Positions 1 to 9,194 of a stretch of 64,000 nt of DNA are shown here, one piece after another (positions within the stretch are counted from its first letter, which is position 1; every line of letters begins with the position of its first letter). The position numbers were made by a program, and so were the translations under genes. The stretch is from Lachnospiraceae bacterium. Lineage in GTDB: Bacteria > Bacillota > Clostridia > Lachnospirales > Lachnospiraceae. Location of the stretch: the NCBI GenBank assembly GCA_021205755.1, contig JAJPWX010000039.1, positions 1 through 64,000 of the forward strand, given 5' to 3'. Under the pieces are notes generated by a model. It was not told the DNA's origin and searched no databases. It was given only the letters and a program-made list of their open reading frames with translations.

Positions 1-275
1 ACCAAGGATTTCTGCTCTTTTTTTATTCAAAAAGTGTTTAAGACCGGATTATACTTTACCATATAATCTAGAAATGTCAAGGTGCTATGTTCTATTTTTA
101 CAACTTTTATATTTTATATGTTATGTTTTTGCAACATTCTATCCATATTATAATTCAAGCAGCAAAAGCATTACTATCAATACATTGAAACAGGCTGCGT
201 TATTTACGCAGCCTGCAAAAAATCTCACATACAGTAAAACTCATCGATTTTTTCAAAACATATAGCTTTCGAAAG
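1..275. other. Intergenic region downstream of the BlaR1-like gene
   Basis: No convincing gene. A 63-codon open frame at 74-265 has no ribosome binding site and no recognisable protein features. The stretch holds a perfect hairpin at about 190-215 that is repeated at 5827-5851 (see repeat entries), and a short box at about 76-98 (GTCAAGG then GCTATGTT) that recurs at about 6090-6110 near the second hairpin copy. Confidence 0.6.
187..253. repeat. Dispersed hairpin element, copy 1
   Basis: Contains CAGGCTGCGT, a 5-base loop and ACGCAGCCTG, a perfect 10-bp stem, followed by a less conserved tail of about 35 bases (AAA.ATCTCACATACAGTA...ACTCA). A second copy with the same stem and a related tail lies at 5823-5890. 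It is just downstream of the minus-strand BlaR1-like gene, so it could act as that gene's terminator, but no clear T-run follows on the minus strand. An interspersed structured repeat is the simplest reading. Confidence 0.6.
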
Positions 276-2942
276 TTAACGAGATTTTTCCCGCTTACTC
301 TTTTCCCATTTCGTCATCTGCCTGCTGATCTGACTACGCACTTTCTCCGCTCCAGCTTCCTCAAGCTGTTCCGTAAACTCTTCCAGATCAATATTGCCTT
401 TCATATAAGCATACGCCGCCTGTGTAGCAATATCGGAAAAGGCACTCATTTCCTCATCAAATTCCGAGCGATCTATGCAAAAGTCTGTCACAGTCGAATC
501 TTTCTTTCCTGTATCGTTATACAAATCAGTTTTCGTCAGCAGGCTTCCAGTAGTTTCAGACAAGGTCTCCGGTTCCTGATTAGCAGACCAGATTTCTTTG
601 TACAGCCCGGTCCAGAACTGTTTTATACTGATGCTCGCCGCCCGTTCTGTCAATGCGGTGGCTGTCCCATCTGTCACTTCATAATCTGTACCCTCTTCTC
701 CCCAGAGCAACAGGTTCGCATAATCCTCATTTGTATAGAGCAGCGTCAAAAGTTCTAATGCCGCCTTCTGACAGTCAGATTGGCTGTTCACCGCAACATT
801 ATAGCCAAGAGTATTGGAATATGCGTAAGGCATCTGCACCAGAATGACATCATCCTTTACTTCTTCTGAAATCTCCACTGCGTCTACGCCAACCCAGACG
901 GCAACGCCGCACTCCAGCCCCGCCTTTGTGACAGACACCGTTGTTCCGGGCTGCCAGGAACTTCCAGCTTCCCCAAAATATCCATTCTCGCGCATCGAGC
1001 GGATGGCATCCGCTTCTTCCATAAATGCTTCTGACCCGGCAAGGCTTCTCACCTTACCTGTCTCCAGATCAAGCAGCACACCATCTGTATATTGCTGCCC
1101 TGCCGAATACGCGAGCGAAGTCAGATCCGCACCCCAGACCACCTTCAGATTTTCTTCTTTCAGATTCTCCTCTCCACAATTTTCCAGAAGCTGCAAAAGC
1201 GACTGCGCGGTTCCGTCAAATGCAGCCAGATCCTCCTCTGTAAAATACGTTTTGTTAAATGCATAATAGTCAGTTCCATTCGCAGCAAGTTCTGTCGGAA
1301 GCAGGCAAAGAGAGCTGTTCACACAGACACTTTCCCAAAGTTCTTCATAAAATACGTTTTTCAACGCAAGTCCTTCGTCTGAATCCAGATAATCCGAAAT
1401 GTCCGCAAGATAACCGCCGCGCACCAGCTCCGAAATCGCGTCTGAACCAATCGAAACGCAGGAAACTATATCCGCCGTTCCATCCTCCAGAACTTCTTTT
1501 AAGGAAGCATAATAATCCTCTGCCGGATAAGCCTCATTTTCCCCTGTCTCGATGAATTCACTGCGGCTATTGCCCCATGGAATGTATTTCACTTCCAGCC
1601 GGAAGCTGTATCCATCTGCTTCCAGCTGTTCATTCAGCAAATCTGCGTTCAACCGGTCTGTCTCCTTATACCAGCTTTTCACTCCAGATCCAGACCCGTA
1701 AAACATAGTGGTATTGCTCTCCGGTACCGCCCAGACAATTGTGGTAATTCCGCTGCTTTCTTCCGCACAGGATACATATTTTGTGCCGGCAGCCGCCGCT
1801 GCAAGGAAGCTTACTGAAAAAAGTACGCATGTCAGCAGGTTACAGATCATTCTTTTCCTTCTTGATACTCTCTTTTTCATAACCACACAAATCCTTTCTT
1901 TTACCGCGTTTTTGCCAAAAGCCAACAGCTGCACCGGCGTCACTCTTTTCTGACTGCTGCACGCCACAAGTGTCTTTGCGTATAAAGCGCGGTCGTCGTC
2001 GCTCATATCCTTTGTCGCTTTTTCATCACAGGATAGCTCCAGATCCGCGCAAAAACAGTGAAAGGCTACCCACACAAATGGATTGAACCAGTGCAGCGCC
2101 GCGATCAAAAACGCTGCCGACTTCCATATGTAATCGCATCTTTTTCTATGTACTGTCTCATGTGCAGTAACATATGAGATCTGCCATTCCTCCATATCGG
2201 GTGGAATAAAAATCCGAGGCTGCAGATAACCAAACAAAAACGGAGAATCGATATCATCGCAAAGCCAGACGTCACTTTCACCGTCTTTCCGACTCTTCCT
2301 CATACATATGCTCATTCGCTTCTTCATCACCGCATGACCAACAAGCAAGTAAAGACATAACAACACGACCCCGACAAGCCAGATAACAGACAGGACAGAA
2401 ACAATATATTCCGGCAGTTGAATTTCAAGGAGCAACCAGTTCTTCCAAGAATCTCCGGCATCTGCCGTCTCCGTTGTTGCATCAGACCTTTCTGCAATGA
2501 CATTCCCTGTGTCTGTAGCCATTTCCGAATTCCCTGCGATTGTATCTAAAATCTCCGTAGAAATCACTGTATTCCATTCGCTATCTGCCTCGCTGTTTTC
2601 ATCTTGTTCATCTGACACAGCCATACCTGAAATGACAGAGCCCGTTATTACTGACTCCGCTCCATCTGTATCCAGATTTATGTCATAACTCTCCGAATGA
2701 TCTCCAGAATCTGAAGTCACTTTGGCTGATTTCATTCCCACCAAAGCATCACCCGCACCGTTTCCAGAAAGAAATTCAGGAATCGACAATGGGAAAAGAA
2801 GAAGTACCCCGACAAAACCCCAGAAGATGCAGCGGATGAATTTGGAGTCATTCCGAAAAATGCAGCGCAACAATAACACAATCACGATCAGTCCTATAGA
2901 CAGAATGCTTCTGTTTGCAATATATAAAAAAGCCGCTTGCAT
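276..2942 (-). CDS. BlaR1/MecR1-type M56 metallopeptidase fused to a solute-binding-protein-like sensor
   Basis: Membrane-embedded zinc protease of the BlaR1/MecR1 (M56) type, expected to relay an external signal by triggering cleavage of its partner repressor. Hydrophobic segments lie near residues 6-25, 38-55 and 179-203. The zinc motif HETVH is at 261-265, with a downstream ELSCDE region near 302-307, and another membrane span is near 376-395. The outer part (about 405-888) is not the usual penicillin-binding domain: it resembles an ABC sugar/peptide solute-binding protein and ends in the helical tail typical of that family. An acidic, Ser/Thr-rich linker (about 60-165) separates the early membrane spans. 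At 888 aa it is much longer than BlaR1 (about 600). It follows the BlaI-type gene by 37 bp with an AAGGAGGAG site. The ligand is unknown; a beta-lactam is unlikely given the missing sensor domain. Confidence 0.82.
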   Translation of the reverse strand: MQAAFLYIANRSILSIGLIVIVLLLRCIFRNDSKFIRCIFWGFVGVLLLFPLSIPEFLSGNGAGDALVGMKSAKVTSDSGDHSESYDINLDTDGAESVITGSVISGMAVSDEQDENSEADSEWNTVISTEILDTIAGNSEMATDTGNVIAERSDATTETADAGDSWKNWLLLEIQLPEYIVSVLSVIWLVGVVLLCLYLLVGHAVMKKRMSICMRKSRKDGESDVWLCDDIDSPFLFGYLQPRIFIPPDMEEWQISYVTAHETVHRKRCDYIWKSAAFLIAALHWFNPFVWVAFHCFCADLELSCDEKATKDMSDDDRALYAKTLVACSSQKRVTPVQLLAFGKNAVKERICVVMKKRVSRRKRMICNLLTCVLFSVSFLAAAAAGTKYVSCAEESSGITTIVWAVPESNTTMFYGSGSGVKSWYKETDRLNADLLNEQLEADGYSFRLEVKYIPWGNSRSEFIETGENEAYPAEDYYASLKEVLEDGTADIVSCVSIGSDAISELVRGGYLADISDYLDSDEGLALKNVFYEELWESVCVNSSLCLLPTELAANGTDYYAFNKTYFTEEDLAAFDGTAQSLLQLLENCGEENLKEENLKVVWGADLTSLAYSAGQQYTDGVLLDLETGKVRSLAGSEAFMEEADAIRSMRENGYFGEAGSSWQPGTTVSVTKAGLECGVAVWVGVDAVEISEEVKDDVILVQMPYAYSNTLGYNVAVNSQSDCQKAALELLTLLYTNEDYANLLLWGEEGTDYEVTDGTATALTERAASISIKQFWTGLYKEIWSANQEPETLSETTGSLLTKTDLYNDTGKKDSTVTDFCIDRSEFDEEMSAFSDIATQAAYAYMKGNIDLEEFTEQLEEAGAEKVRSQISRQMTKWEKSKREKSR

Positions 2943-2979
2943 ACGCTCCTCCTTTCACTGTTTCCTGTTTCTCATAAAA

Positions 2980-3345
2980 TTACTGCTCTTCACGGTACGC
3001 TTTGATAATTTTTTCCAGTTCCTGGACTTCCTCATCAGTCAGCTTCCTTTGCTTCGCAAAAGAGGTCACAAATGCCGGCAGAAATCCGTTAAATTTCTTA
3101 TCCACGAATTCCGCACATTGTATCCCTGTAAACTCTTCCTTCGAAATCACGGAAGAAACTACCCCATTCACATTCTGAAAAATTCCACGGTTGCAAAGTT
3201 TTTTCAAGACCGTGTAAGTCGTTGATTTTTTCCACTCCAGTTCACGATTACACAATTTTACCAGTTCGCCGGATGTGATCGGTTCATTCTCCCAGATTAG
3301 ATTCGCAAAATGCGCTTCTACTGTTCCAAGTCTCATATCATCCAT
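2980..3345 (-). CDS. BlaI/MecI-family transcriptional repressor
   Basis: 121-aa winged-helix repressor of the Penicillinase_R (BlaI/MecI/CopY) family. The N-terminal 75 residues carry the DNA-binding fold (LGTVEAHFANLIWENEPITS start, then a STTYTVLKKL recognition-helix segment). The C-terminal part is the dimerisation region normally cleaved after the cognate membrane protease is activated. It is first in an operon with the M56 protease, GGAGGCGGG precedes the ATG, and two identical-architecture dyads overlap its promoter, so autoregulation is very likely. What else it controls cannot be seen here. Confidence 0.93.
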   Translation of the reverse strand: MDDMRLGTVEAHFANLIWENEPITSGELVKLCNRELEWKKSTTYTVLKKLCNRGIFQNVNGVVSSVISKEEFTGIQCAEFVDKKFNGFLPAFVTSFAKQRKLTDEEVQELEKIIKAYREEQ

Positions 3346-3411
3346 TTTGCCCGCCTCCGATAAATTTTAAATATCGTATCATTTAGTATCTGCCTATTAG
3401 AACAAGCTTTT

Positions 3412-3470
3412 AGTCTATTTTGAATAGACTTCTATGAAGTCAGTCTATCAAAGATAGACTTATTTGTCAA
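3412..3470 (-). promoter_or_regulatory. Promoter and twin operators of the BlaI-M56 operon
   Basis: On the minus strand TTGACA (3465-3470), a 17-bp spacer and TAGACT (3442-3447) form a strong sigma-A-like promoter. Two dyads share the arms AGTCTAT/ATAGACT: AGTCTATC-AAA-GATAGACT at 3442-3460, covering the spacer and -10, and AGTCTATT-TTG-AATAGACT at 3412-3430, just past the expected start site. Their centres are 30 bp apart, about three helical turns. This layout matches cooperative repression by a BlaI/MecI dimer pair, although the arms differ from the classical TACA/TGTA core. Confidence 0.85.
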
Positions 3471-3490
3471 TGAAAAGTTCTGGAACTAAA

Positions 3491-3590
3491 AAACCGCCTC
3501 CAAAGAGACGGCCTCCACTATCTAATAACAAATCATTGATAAATCATTTCTGTCCGGATAATTTTCTCATCACGGTTCTGGATGTTTTCT
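3491..3590 (-). repeat. Terminator-bearing repeat module, copy 1
   Basis: On the minus strand this carries a hairpin (GCCGTCTC, loop TTTG, GAGGCGG) followed by TTTTTT, a good intrinsic terminator for the nucleoside phosphorylase gene ending at 3717. About 100 bp including the flank (CCGGACAGAAA...TATCAATGAT) recurs at 6146-6240 downstream of the nitroreductase gene. In both copies the minus-strand flank reads in frame into a short peptide tail IRTE-x-x-YQ and a stop, suggesting a shared ancestral gene end plus terminator. Confidence 0.65.
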
Positions 3591-3716
3591 CATTTAAACG
3601 CATATTTTGTCTCGAAGTATTACGTAAACATTACTGATACTGAAGGACATCGCTTTTTTCGGACTATGAGCAATTTTTTCATGCAACAAAAGCAGAGAGA
3701 AATTATCGGTGTAACG

Positions 3717-4478
3717 CTATAGTATTTTAACCAGCCTCTTGCATAGCGCCACAAGATCATAGCGAATTCCTTCCCGGCTGCGCCAGCCTCTGTTGCTCCA
3801 CTCGTCCTGCGAAACATCATCTCCGCCATATATCAATGCACCATATGCAAAACCTCTGAATTGTGAAACGGCAATACAACCTGCCTGCTCCATTTCCACA
3901 ATCTTTGCACCTTCTTCTTTTCTCTGCGCTATTTTGTCCGCAGTTTCCCTAAACATGGCATCGGTTGTCCAGGTCAATCCCCGAATATATGGGATTGAAT
4001 TATTTTCTAAATACTTTACGATATTTTCAGTGGTTTCAGGATTTGTATATATGTATCTGGAAGGCTCTATGTAATGATAGGAAAACCCTTCGTCTCTAAT
4101 CGCTCCGTCCACCACAAGCACCTGACCCACTTCAATGTTTTTATCAAGAACTCCACCGCCGCCGCAGAACATAACCTTAGTGATTCCCATAGCATGAAAT
4201 AAATCCAGATTCCCCGCACAAGCTGGACAGCCTACCTGTCCCAGCGTGATCAGAATATCATCATCCGAAAAGCGGTATATTAAAACAGGATTCTCACCGC
4301 CAATCGTTCTTTCCAGAATAATCTTACCCTCTTCTGCTAATTTATTCATGACTTCAGGGAAAAATGTAATAATCAGCTTGTCTGTTTCAAAAGATTGGTG
4401 CCCAAAAGATGTTGGATTTAATTTTGCAGTTTTGTTATCATCAAACTCTAATATCGGGTATTTGCTTTTCGTAATCAT
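3717..4478 (-). CDS. Nucleoside phosphorylase family protein
   Basis: 253-aa member of the PNP/uridine phosphorylase superfamily (PNP_UDP_1), cytosolic enzymes that split nucleosides with phosphate to base and ribose-1-phosphate. Supporting features are the early Gly-rich stretch TLGQVGCPACAGNLDL, the FCGGGGVLDKNIEVGQVLVV segment where family members have the central sheet, and the substrate-site segment IVEMEQAGCIAVSQF, with the VEME glutamate that contacts ribose. A C-terminal GGDDVSQDEW may correspond to the base-binding Asp region. The length is normal. It is monocistronic, with the copy 1 repeat terminator just downstream. Substrate (uridine, purine or methylthioadenosine type) cannot be set from sequence alone. 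Confidence 0.85.
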   Translation of the reverse strand: MITKSKYPILEFDDNKTAKLNPTSFGHQSFETDKLIITFFPEVMNKLAEEGKIILERTIGGENPVLIYRFSDDDILITLGQVGCPACAGNLDLFHAMGITKVMFCGGGGVLDKNIEVGQVLVVDGAIRDEGFSYHYIEPSRYIYTNPETTENIVKYLENNSIPYIRGLTWTTDAMFRETADKIAQRKEEGAKIVEMEQAGCIAVSQFRGFAYGALIYGGDDVSQDEWSNRGWRSREGIRYDLVALCKRLVKIL

Positions 4479-4607
4479 AACAGTTATTGCTCCTCAGTCT
4501 GCCTTAAATGAGATCGTCTTTTCCCAACAAACGGTTGCAATTACACGTAACCATTGGTTTTCAAGCCGCATCCTGCATTATACAGGAAACCTCCCCCTTA
4601 TGTTCTC

Positions 4608-5405
4608 TCATTCAAGATTCCGCTTGATATGAGGAATATCTTTCATTTCGGGGAAAAACTTCCTGTATCGTTTTACCTGTAAGCAAAGCACTTCCCTTGC
4701 CCTGGTATGTGGAATTGCCTCAATATAAGCCGTAAGCCCTGTATAATCAATCTCTATGTTTGTCCCCAGAACCAGTGCCTGCCGTTCAAAACTCCCGCAA
4801 AACGGCTTGCTGACAGCAGCTTCAATATTATCCTCTATGCATTCATCCGGTGGAAAAATGTTCATATTACTGAGCAATGCTGCTCCATTGTCGAAAATTG
4901 GCGCAAACCGATAACCTGTTTCAGACTTAATCAATCCCATATTATGGAAATGCCGATCAATATTTAGGACAAGCATATCAAAACTTAACAGTGTGCGCAA
5001 ATATTCCGTACAATCCAGGCCCGCGAACTCGTAGATAAAATCAACCACGAACTGGATACGATCCCGGGGTTCCTGACTGGTATATATTTTATTAGTCAGG
5101 TCAGCACCGTAAGCAAAACGATAAGCTGCAGCAAAGGACGTAAAAGTCTCCTGTCCCGGATTCAGGAAATTTTTGCTCCGACATCCGGATATTCCGTTAA
5201 TACGACAGGTTTCATACGAAACATAATCCCGAATATTTGTAAAGCCAAGAACATCACTGCATACTTTTTCCGCTGTTCCTTCATATCCGCAGCTGTTCTT
5301 TTTATACCAATATCCATCTTTGTAATATTTCGTCTGCACACCGATACTGGAAAAACCTATGCTTCTTTCATATTCTTTCCCAATCGTATAATCAGTCAGC
5401 TCCAC
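4608..5405 (-). CDS. Short HipA-like Ser/Thr kinase
   Basis: 265-aa protein with the catalytic half of the HipA kinase fold. The DRHFHN motif (150-155) matches the HipA catalytic loop (D-R-H-x-x-N), and APIFDNGAALL (168-178) matches the metal-binding Asp segment. It is much shorter than E. coli HipA (about 440 aa) and lacks a clear N-subdomain-1. Its start overlaps the end of the upstream small gene by 14 bp, implying translational coupling. HipA proteins phosphorylate targets such as glutamyl-tRNA synthetase and are usually neutralised by HipB, but no helix-turn-helix HipB is present here. Toxin activity is therefore only inferred. Confidence 0.75.
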   Translation of the reverse strand: MELTDYTIGKEYERSIGFSSIGVQTKYYKDGYWYKKNSCGYEGTAEKVCSDVLGFTNIRDYVSYETCRINGISGCRSKNFLNPGQETFTSFAAAYRFAYGADLTNKIYTSQEPRDRIQFVVDFIYEFAGLDCTEYLRTLLSFDMLVLNIDRHFHNMGLIKSETGYRFAPIFDNGAALLSNMNIFPPDECIEDNIEAAVSKPFCGSFERQALVLGTNIEIDYTGLTAYIEAIPHTRAREVLCLQVKRYRKFFPEMKDIPHIKRNLE

Positions 5406-5739
5406 GGATTCTCACATCCTTCCATGTAATATCTTCTCCAGGAAATCTCAGCCAGAAGAAATCCTCCCACATTACCCCATGCGTCTTTTTTACTATCTTA
5501 TACGGGTTGTATTCGTCCAGACCAAGCCAGTCAAGATATTCGTCCAGACAATCTCTGTTGCGATCCATACAGCGACTTTCCAGAAACAGATAAACCCTCT
5601 CCAGATCAACAGGGCCACCATAAAACGGCTGCTCATCCATCCGCATGGAATATTTGATTACGTTGACCTTGTTGTTCTTAATCTCAACATCCGTTATCTT
5701 TCGGTCTTTGTTCATCACTGTAAATGCATAATCTTCCAT
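5392..5739 (-). CDS. Small partner protein of the HipA-like kinase
   Basis: About 115 aa, hypothetical. The open frame extends to 5901, but its first 54 codons run through the repeated hairpin element. The ATG at 5739, preceded by GAGGATGG, is therefore the likelier start; the distance from that site is somewhat long. Residues such as LDEYNPYKIVKKTHG and WLRFPGEDITWKDVR give a distinctive C-terminus that I associate, from memory only, with small proteins next to HipA-domain genes in Clostridia. It overlaps the kinase gene by 14 bp. It could be the missing N-subdomain or an antitoxin-like partner; no HTH is visible. Confidence 0.6.
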   Translation of the reverse strand: MEDYAFTVMNKDRKITDVEIKNNKVNVIKYSMRMDEQPFYGGPVDLERVYLFLESRCMDRNRDCLDEYLDWLGLDEYNPYKIVKKTHGVMWEDFFWLRFPGEDITWKDVRIRGAD

Positions 5740-5822
5740 AACCAGATCACCATCCTCAATTGACTTTTTTCCAGAAACTGCCTGTTCCGGCCATTTAAGT
5801 TCGCTTCGCAAAAGGTCGGGAC

Positions 5823-5890
5823 TGAAACAGGCTGCGTTTCTTACGCAGCCTGTTAAAAAGATTCCACTCACAGTAGGACTCACTGCTTTT
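5823..5890. repeat. Dispersed hairpin element, copy 2
   Basis: CAGGCTGCGT, a 5-base loop and ACGCAGCCTG at 5827-5851, the same perfect 10-bp stem as copy 1 at 187-253. The tail (ATTCCACTCACAGTAGGACTCAC) is related to that of copy 1. Here it sits inside the presumed untranslated leader of the small partner gene. Confidence 0.6.
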
Positions 5891-5974
5891 ATCGGCTCCA
5901 CTTAACGGTAGGACTCACCGTTAATTACAAATGTAGATAACTTCCAAAAAAAAGAAAGAATAGAACTTTTATAA

Positions 5975-6029
5975 GATAGGTTTGGCCTATCACGAAATTT
6001 AGTTTAAAAGATTTCATTGCAAATGTCAA
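5975..6029 (-). promoter_or_regulatory. Promoter and operator candidate for the HipA-like pair
   Basis: Minus strand TTGACA (6024-6029), a 17-bp spacer and TAAACT (6001-6006). A palindrome with 6-bp arms, GATAGG-N5-CCTATC, at 5975-5991 lies about 10-25 bp beyond the -10, where a repressor would block initiation. The regulator is unknown. Confidence 0.7.
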
Positions 6030-6145
6030 CAGGATTTTTAAATTATCTCATACCTTATAAATCCAAAGACCTCGTATCTGCGGCACAAGAGTGTCAAGGA
6101 GCTATGTTTTACTACTGTTGGACGGTCGGATCAATAACCGTGACA

Positions 6146-6240
6146 AAAGCCGCCTCCAAAGAGACGGCCTCCGCTGTTTCATTATATCATTGATAAAACG
6201 TTTCTGTCCGGATCATCTCTTCGGCATGATTCTGGACGGT
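6146..6240 (-). repeat. Terminator-bearing repeat module, copy 2
   Basis: Minus strand hairpin GCCGTCTC-TTTG-GAGGCGGC followed by TTTTG, about 85 bp past the nitroreductase stop and a plausible terminator for it. It shares roughly 70-80% of about 95 bp with the module at 3491-3590, including CCGGACAGAAA and TATCAATGAT. Confidence 0.65.
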
Positions 6241-6251
6241 TCCCATACACT

Positions 6252-7466
6252 TCACGGTTCTACGTATGTCACCATTTCATCCCATGTATTCCGGCTGGTC
6301 GCCGATGTATAACCATCTGTACTGTCATCTATGGAAGTATCTTCATAGCCAACCAGCAATACCGCAACCGCAAAATAATCTTCAGGAATCTCCAGTAATT
6401 CCTTATACTGCTCCTGGTTTTCTCCATTCAGCACAACTACCGGTGATGAAATAATTTTTGTACCGTATCCAAGCAGCTGCGCTTCAATGGACATCGCCTG
6501 GCACGCAAGGCCGGCATCCAGTTCAGATCCTTCTGCGCATGAAATGATGATCGCCAGCGGCGCGTCAGCAATGCTGGCTTTCGCCACGATCTCAGAGGTA
6601 TCTGTTTCCGCTGAGAGTGTTTCCACACCGACTGTTTCCGAAGAGTCCATATCATCAGCAATTTGCTGAAGGATAGTCGGATCCGTGACAGCAGAAAAAT
6701 GCCAGGGCTGACCGTTCATGGCACTTGGCGAATTGATCCCAGCAGTCAGGATCGTCTCAATATCCTCCTCTGCCACCGGTTCACCTGTAAAATACTGTGT
6801 AGTAGGTATATCTTCTACCAGTTCGGCAGCACTTTGGTTATCTGCTTTTTCTTTCATATTCTGGATAGAAGCAACAAAGTCCTCCACCTGTTCTGTTATG
6901 CTCTGCTTATCAGCCTTTTTCTCTTTATTCAAAAATGATTGAATGAAATCTTGAGCCTGTTCTTTTGCTTCGCTTTTACTGTCCTGAATTGATGTTAAAA
7001 GATCTTCCACCTGCTCCGTCAGGCTTTGATCATTTGCTTCGTTTACACTGTCCTGAATTGATTTTATAAAATCTTCCACCTGCTCCGTCAGGCTTTGATC
7101 TTCTTCGCTGCTATTTTCCTGGAACAGTTCAAAAAGCCCTTCCAGATGTTCTACCGCACTTTCATCATCTGCTCCGTTTTCACCATTTTCAATCGAATTA
7201 ATATAATCTTCGACCTGCTGCGCCAAGCTCTGTCTGTCTGTTTCATTTACCTCTTCTGTGCCTGTCTCTTCCACACTCATCTCTTCTGTGCTTTCTTCTT
7301 CAGCCCTGACCTGCGGATCAGAGCACCACATCAAAGAAGCTGTCAGCAAAGATACCAAAACAACATTTCTTTTCAGGACAGACGAAAAACCCTCTTTTAC
7401 ACTGCGTGCGGTTTTCTCCTCATCCTTTGTTTTATAAATTTTCGGGTAAATATAATTCTTCCTCAT
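6252..7466 (-). CDS. Secreted nitroreductase-family protein with tandem repeats
   Basis: 404 aa from the ATG at 7466, chosen because AGGAGG lies 11 bases upstream; an earlier in-frame start at 7514 lacks one. A basic N-terminus, a hydrophobic stretch near 33-47 and VRA/EE (near 54-56) suggest an exported protein. Residues about 79-220 are acidic repeats around QSLTEQVEDFIKSIQDS, with a DNA period of 69 bp in the clearest pair. Residues about 220-404 are a nitroreductase-like domain: SPSAMNGQPWHF is the FMN-contact segment and a YGT.I..P...LNG segment follows. Nitroreductases are normally cytosolic flavoenzymes, so an exported form is odd; it may bind FMN through flavinylation-independent export or be a non-enzymatic relic. 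Confidence 0.8.
   Translation of the reverse strand: MRKNYIYPKIYKTKDEEKTARSVKEGFSSVLKRNVVLVSLLTASLMWCSDPQVRAEEESTEEMSVEETGTEEVNETDRQSLAQQVEDYINSIENGENGADDESAVEHLEGLFELFQENSSEEDQSLTEQVEDFIKSIQDSVNEANDQSLTEQVEDLLTSIQDSKSEAKEQAQDFIQSFLNKEKKADKQSITEQVEDFVASIQNMKEKADNQSAAELVEDIPTTQYFTGEPVAEEDIETILTAGINSPSAMNGQPWHFSAVTDPTILQQIADDMDSSETVGVETLSAETDTSEIVAKASIADAPLAIIISCAEGSELDAGLACQAMSIEAQLLGYGTKIISSPVVVLNGENQEQYKELLEIPEDYFAVAVLLVGYEDTSIDDSTDGYTSATSRNTWDEMVTYVEP
6807..7232 (-). repeat. In-gene tandem repeats of the secreted nitroreductase
   Basis: Encodes about five degenerate copies of a 20-35-residue acidic helix unit (Q-S-L/I-T-E-Q-V-E-D). The best pair begins at 6978 and 7047, 69 bp (23 codons) apart, and stays nearly identical over about 55 bp, so this duplication is recent or kept homogeneous. 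Confidence 0.8.
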
Positions 7467-7588
7467 AACTATTTCGACCTCCTGTCTCACTGCGTTTTTA
7501 CCTGCTTTTAGCAAAAACCAATATATAGCTGTAATTTTAACGCAAAATAGTTAAATAGGAAATATAGGAACATTGATTTTATCTTTTT

Positions 7589-9124
<1,536 letters not shown>

Positions 9125-9194
9125 TTATTTTTCAACCCTGCCCCCGCAGCAAGTGCGTGGCCGGGTTGTGACCAGTAACAGGAAAATGCCTGTT

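Larger units (their letters stand above)
3346..3716. other. Intergenic region between nucleoside phosphorylase and blaI-like gene
   Basis: 371 bp without a supported gene. It contains the blaI-like promoter and operators (3412-3470) and a terminator-bearing repeat (3491-3590). The remainder (about 3595-3716) is AT-rich and shows nothing further that I can assign. Confidence 0.6.
5740..6251. other. Long intergenic/leader region upstream of the HipA-like pair
   Basis: About 510 bp without a supported gene. In minus-strand order it holds the nitroreductase terminator repeat (6146-6240), the short box shared with position 76-98, a strong promoter (6001-6029), a palindromic operator candidate (5975-5991), a perfect hairpin TTAACGGT-N7-ACCGTTAA (5902-5924) and the dispersed hairpin element (5823-5890). 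The transcript of the HipA-like pair would thus have a leader of roughly 250 nt with two stem-loops. Confidence 0.6.

Noticed and set aside
74..265. 63-aa plus-strand frame at the left edge
   Set aside because: No ribosome binding site; it runs through the hairpin repeat and shows no family features. Its MSRCYVL start resembles the start of a frame at 6091, but this reflects the shared short repeat.
5740..5901. Longer start (169 aa) for the HipA partner
   Set aside because: The added 54 codons run through a dispersed hairpin repeat and have no ribosome binding site.
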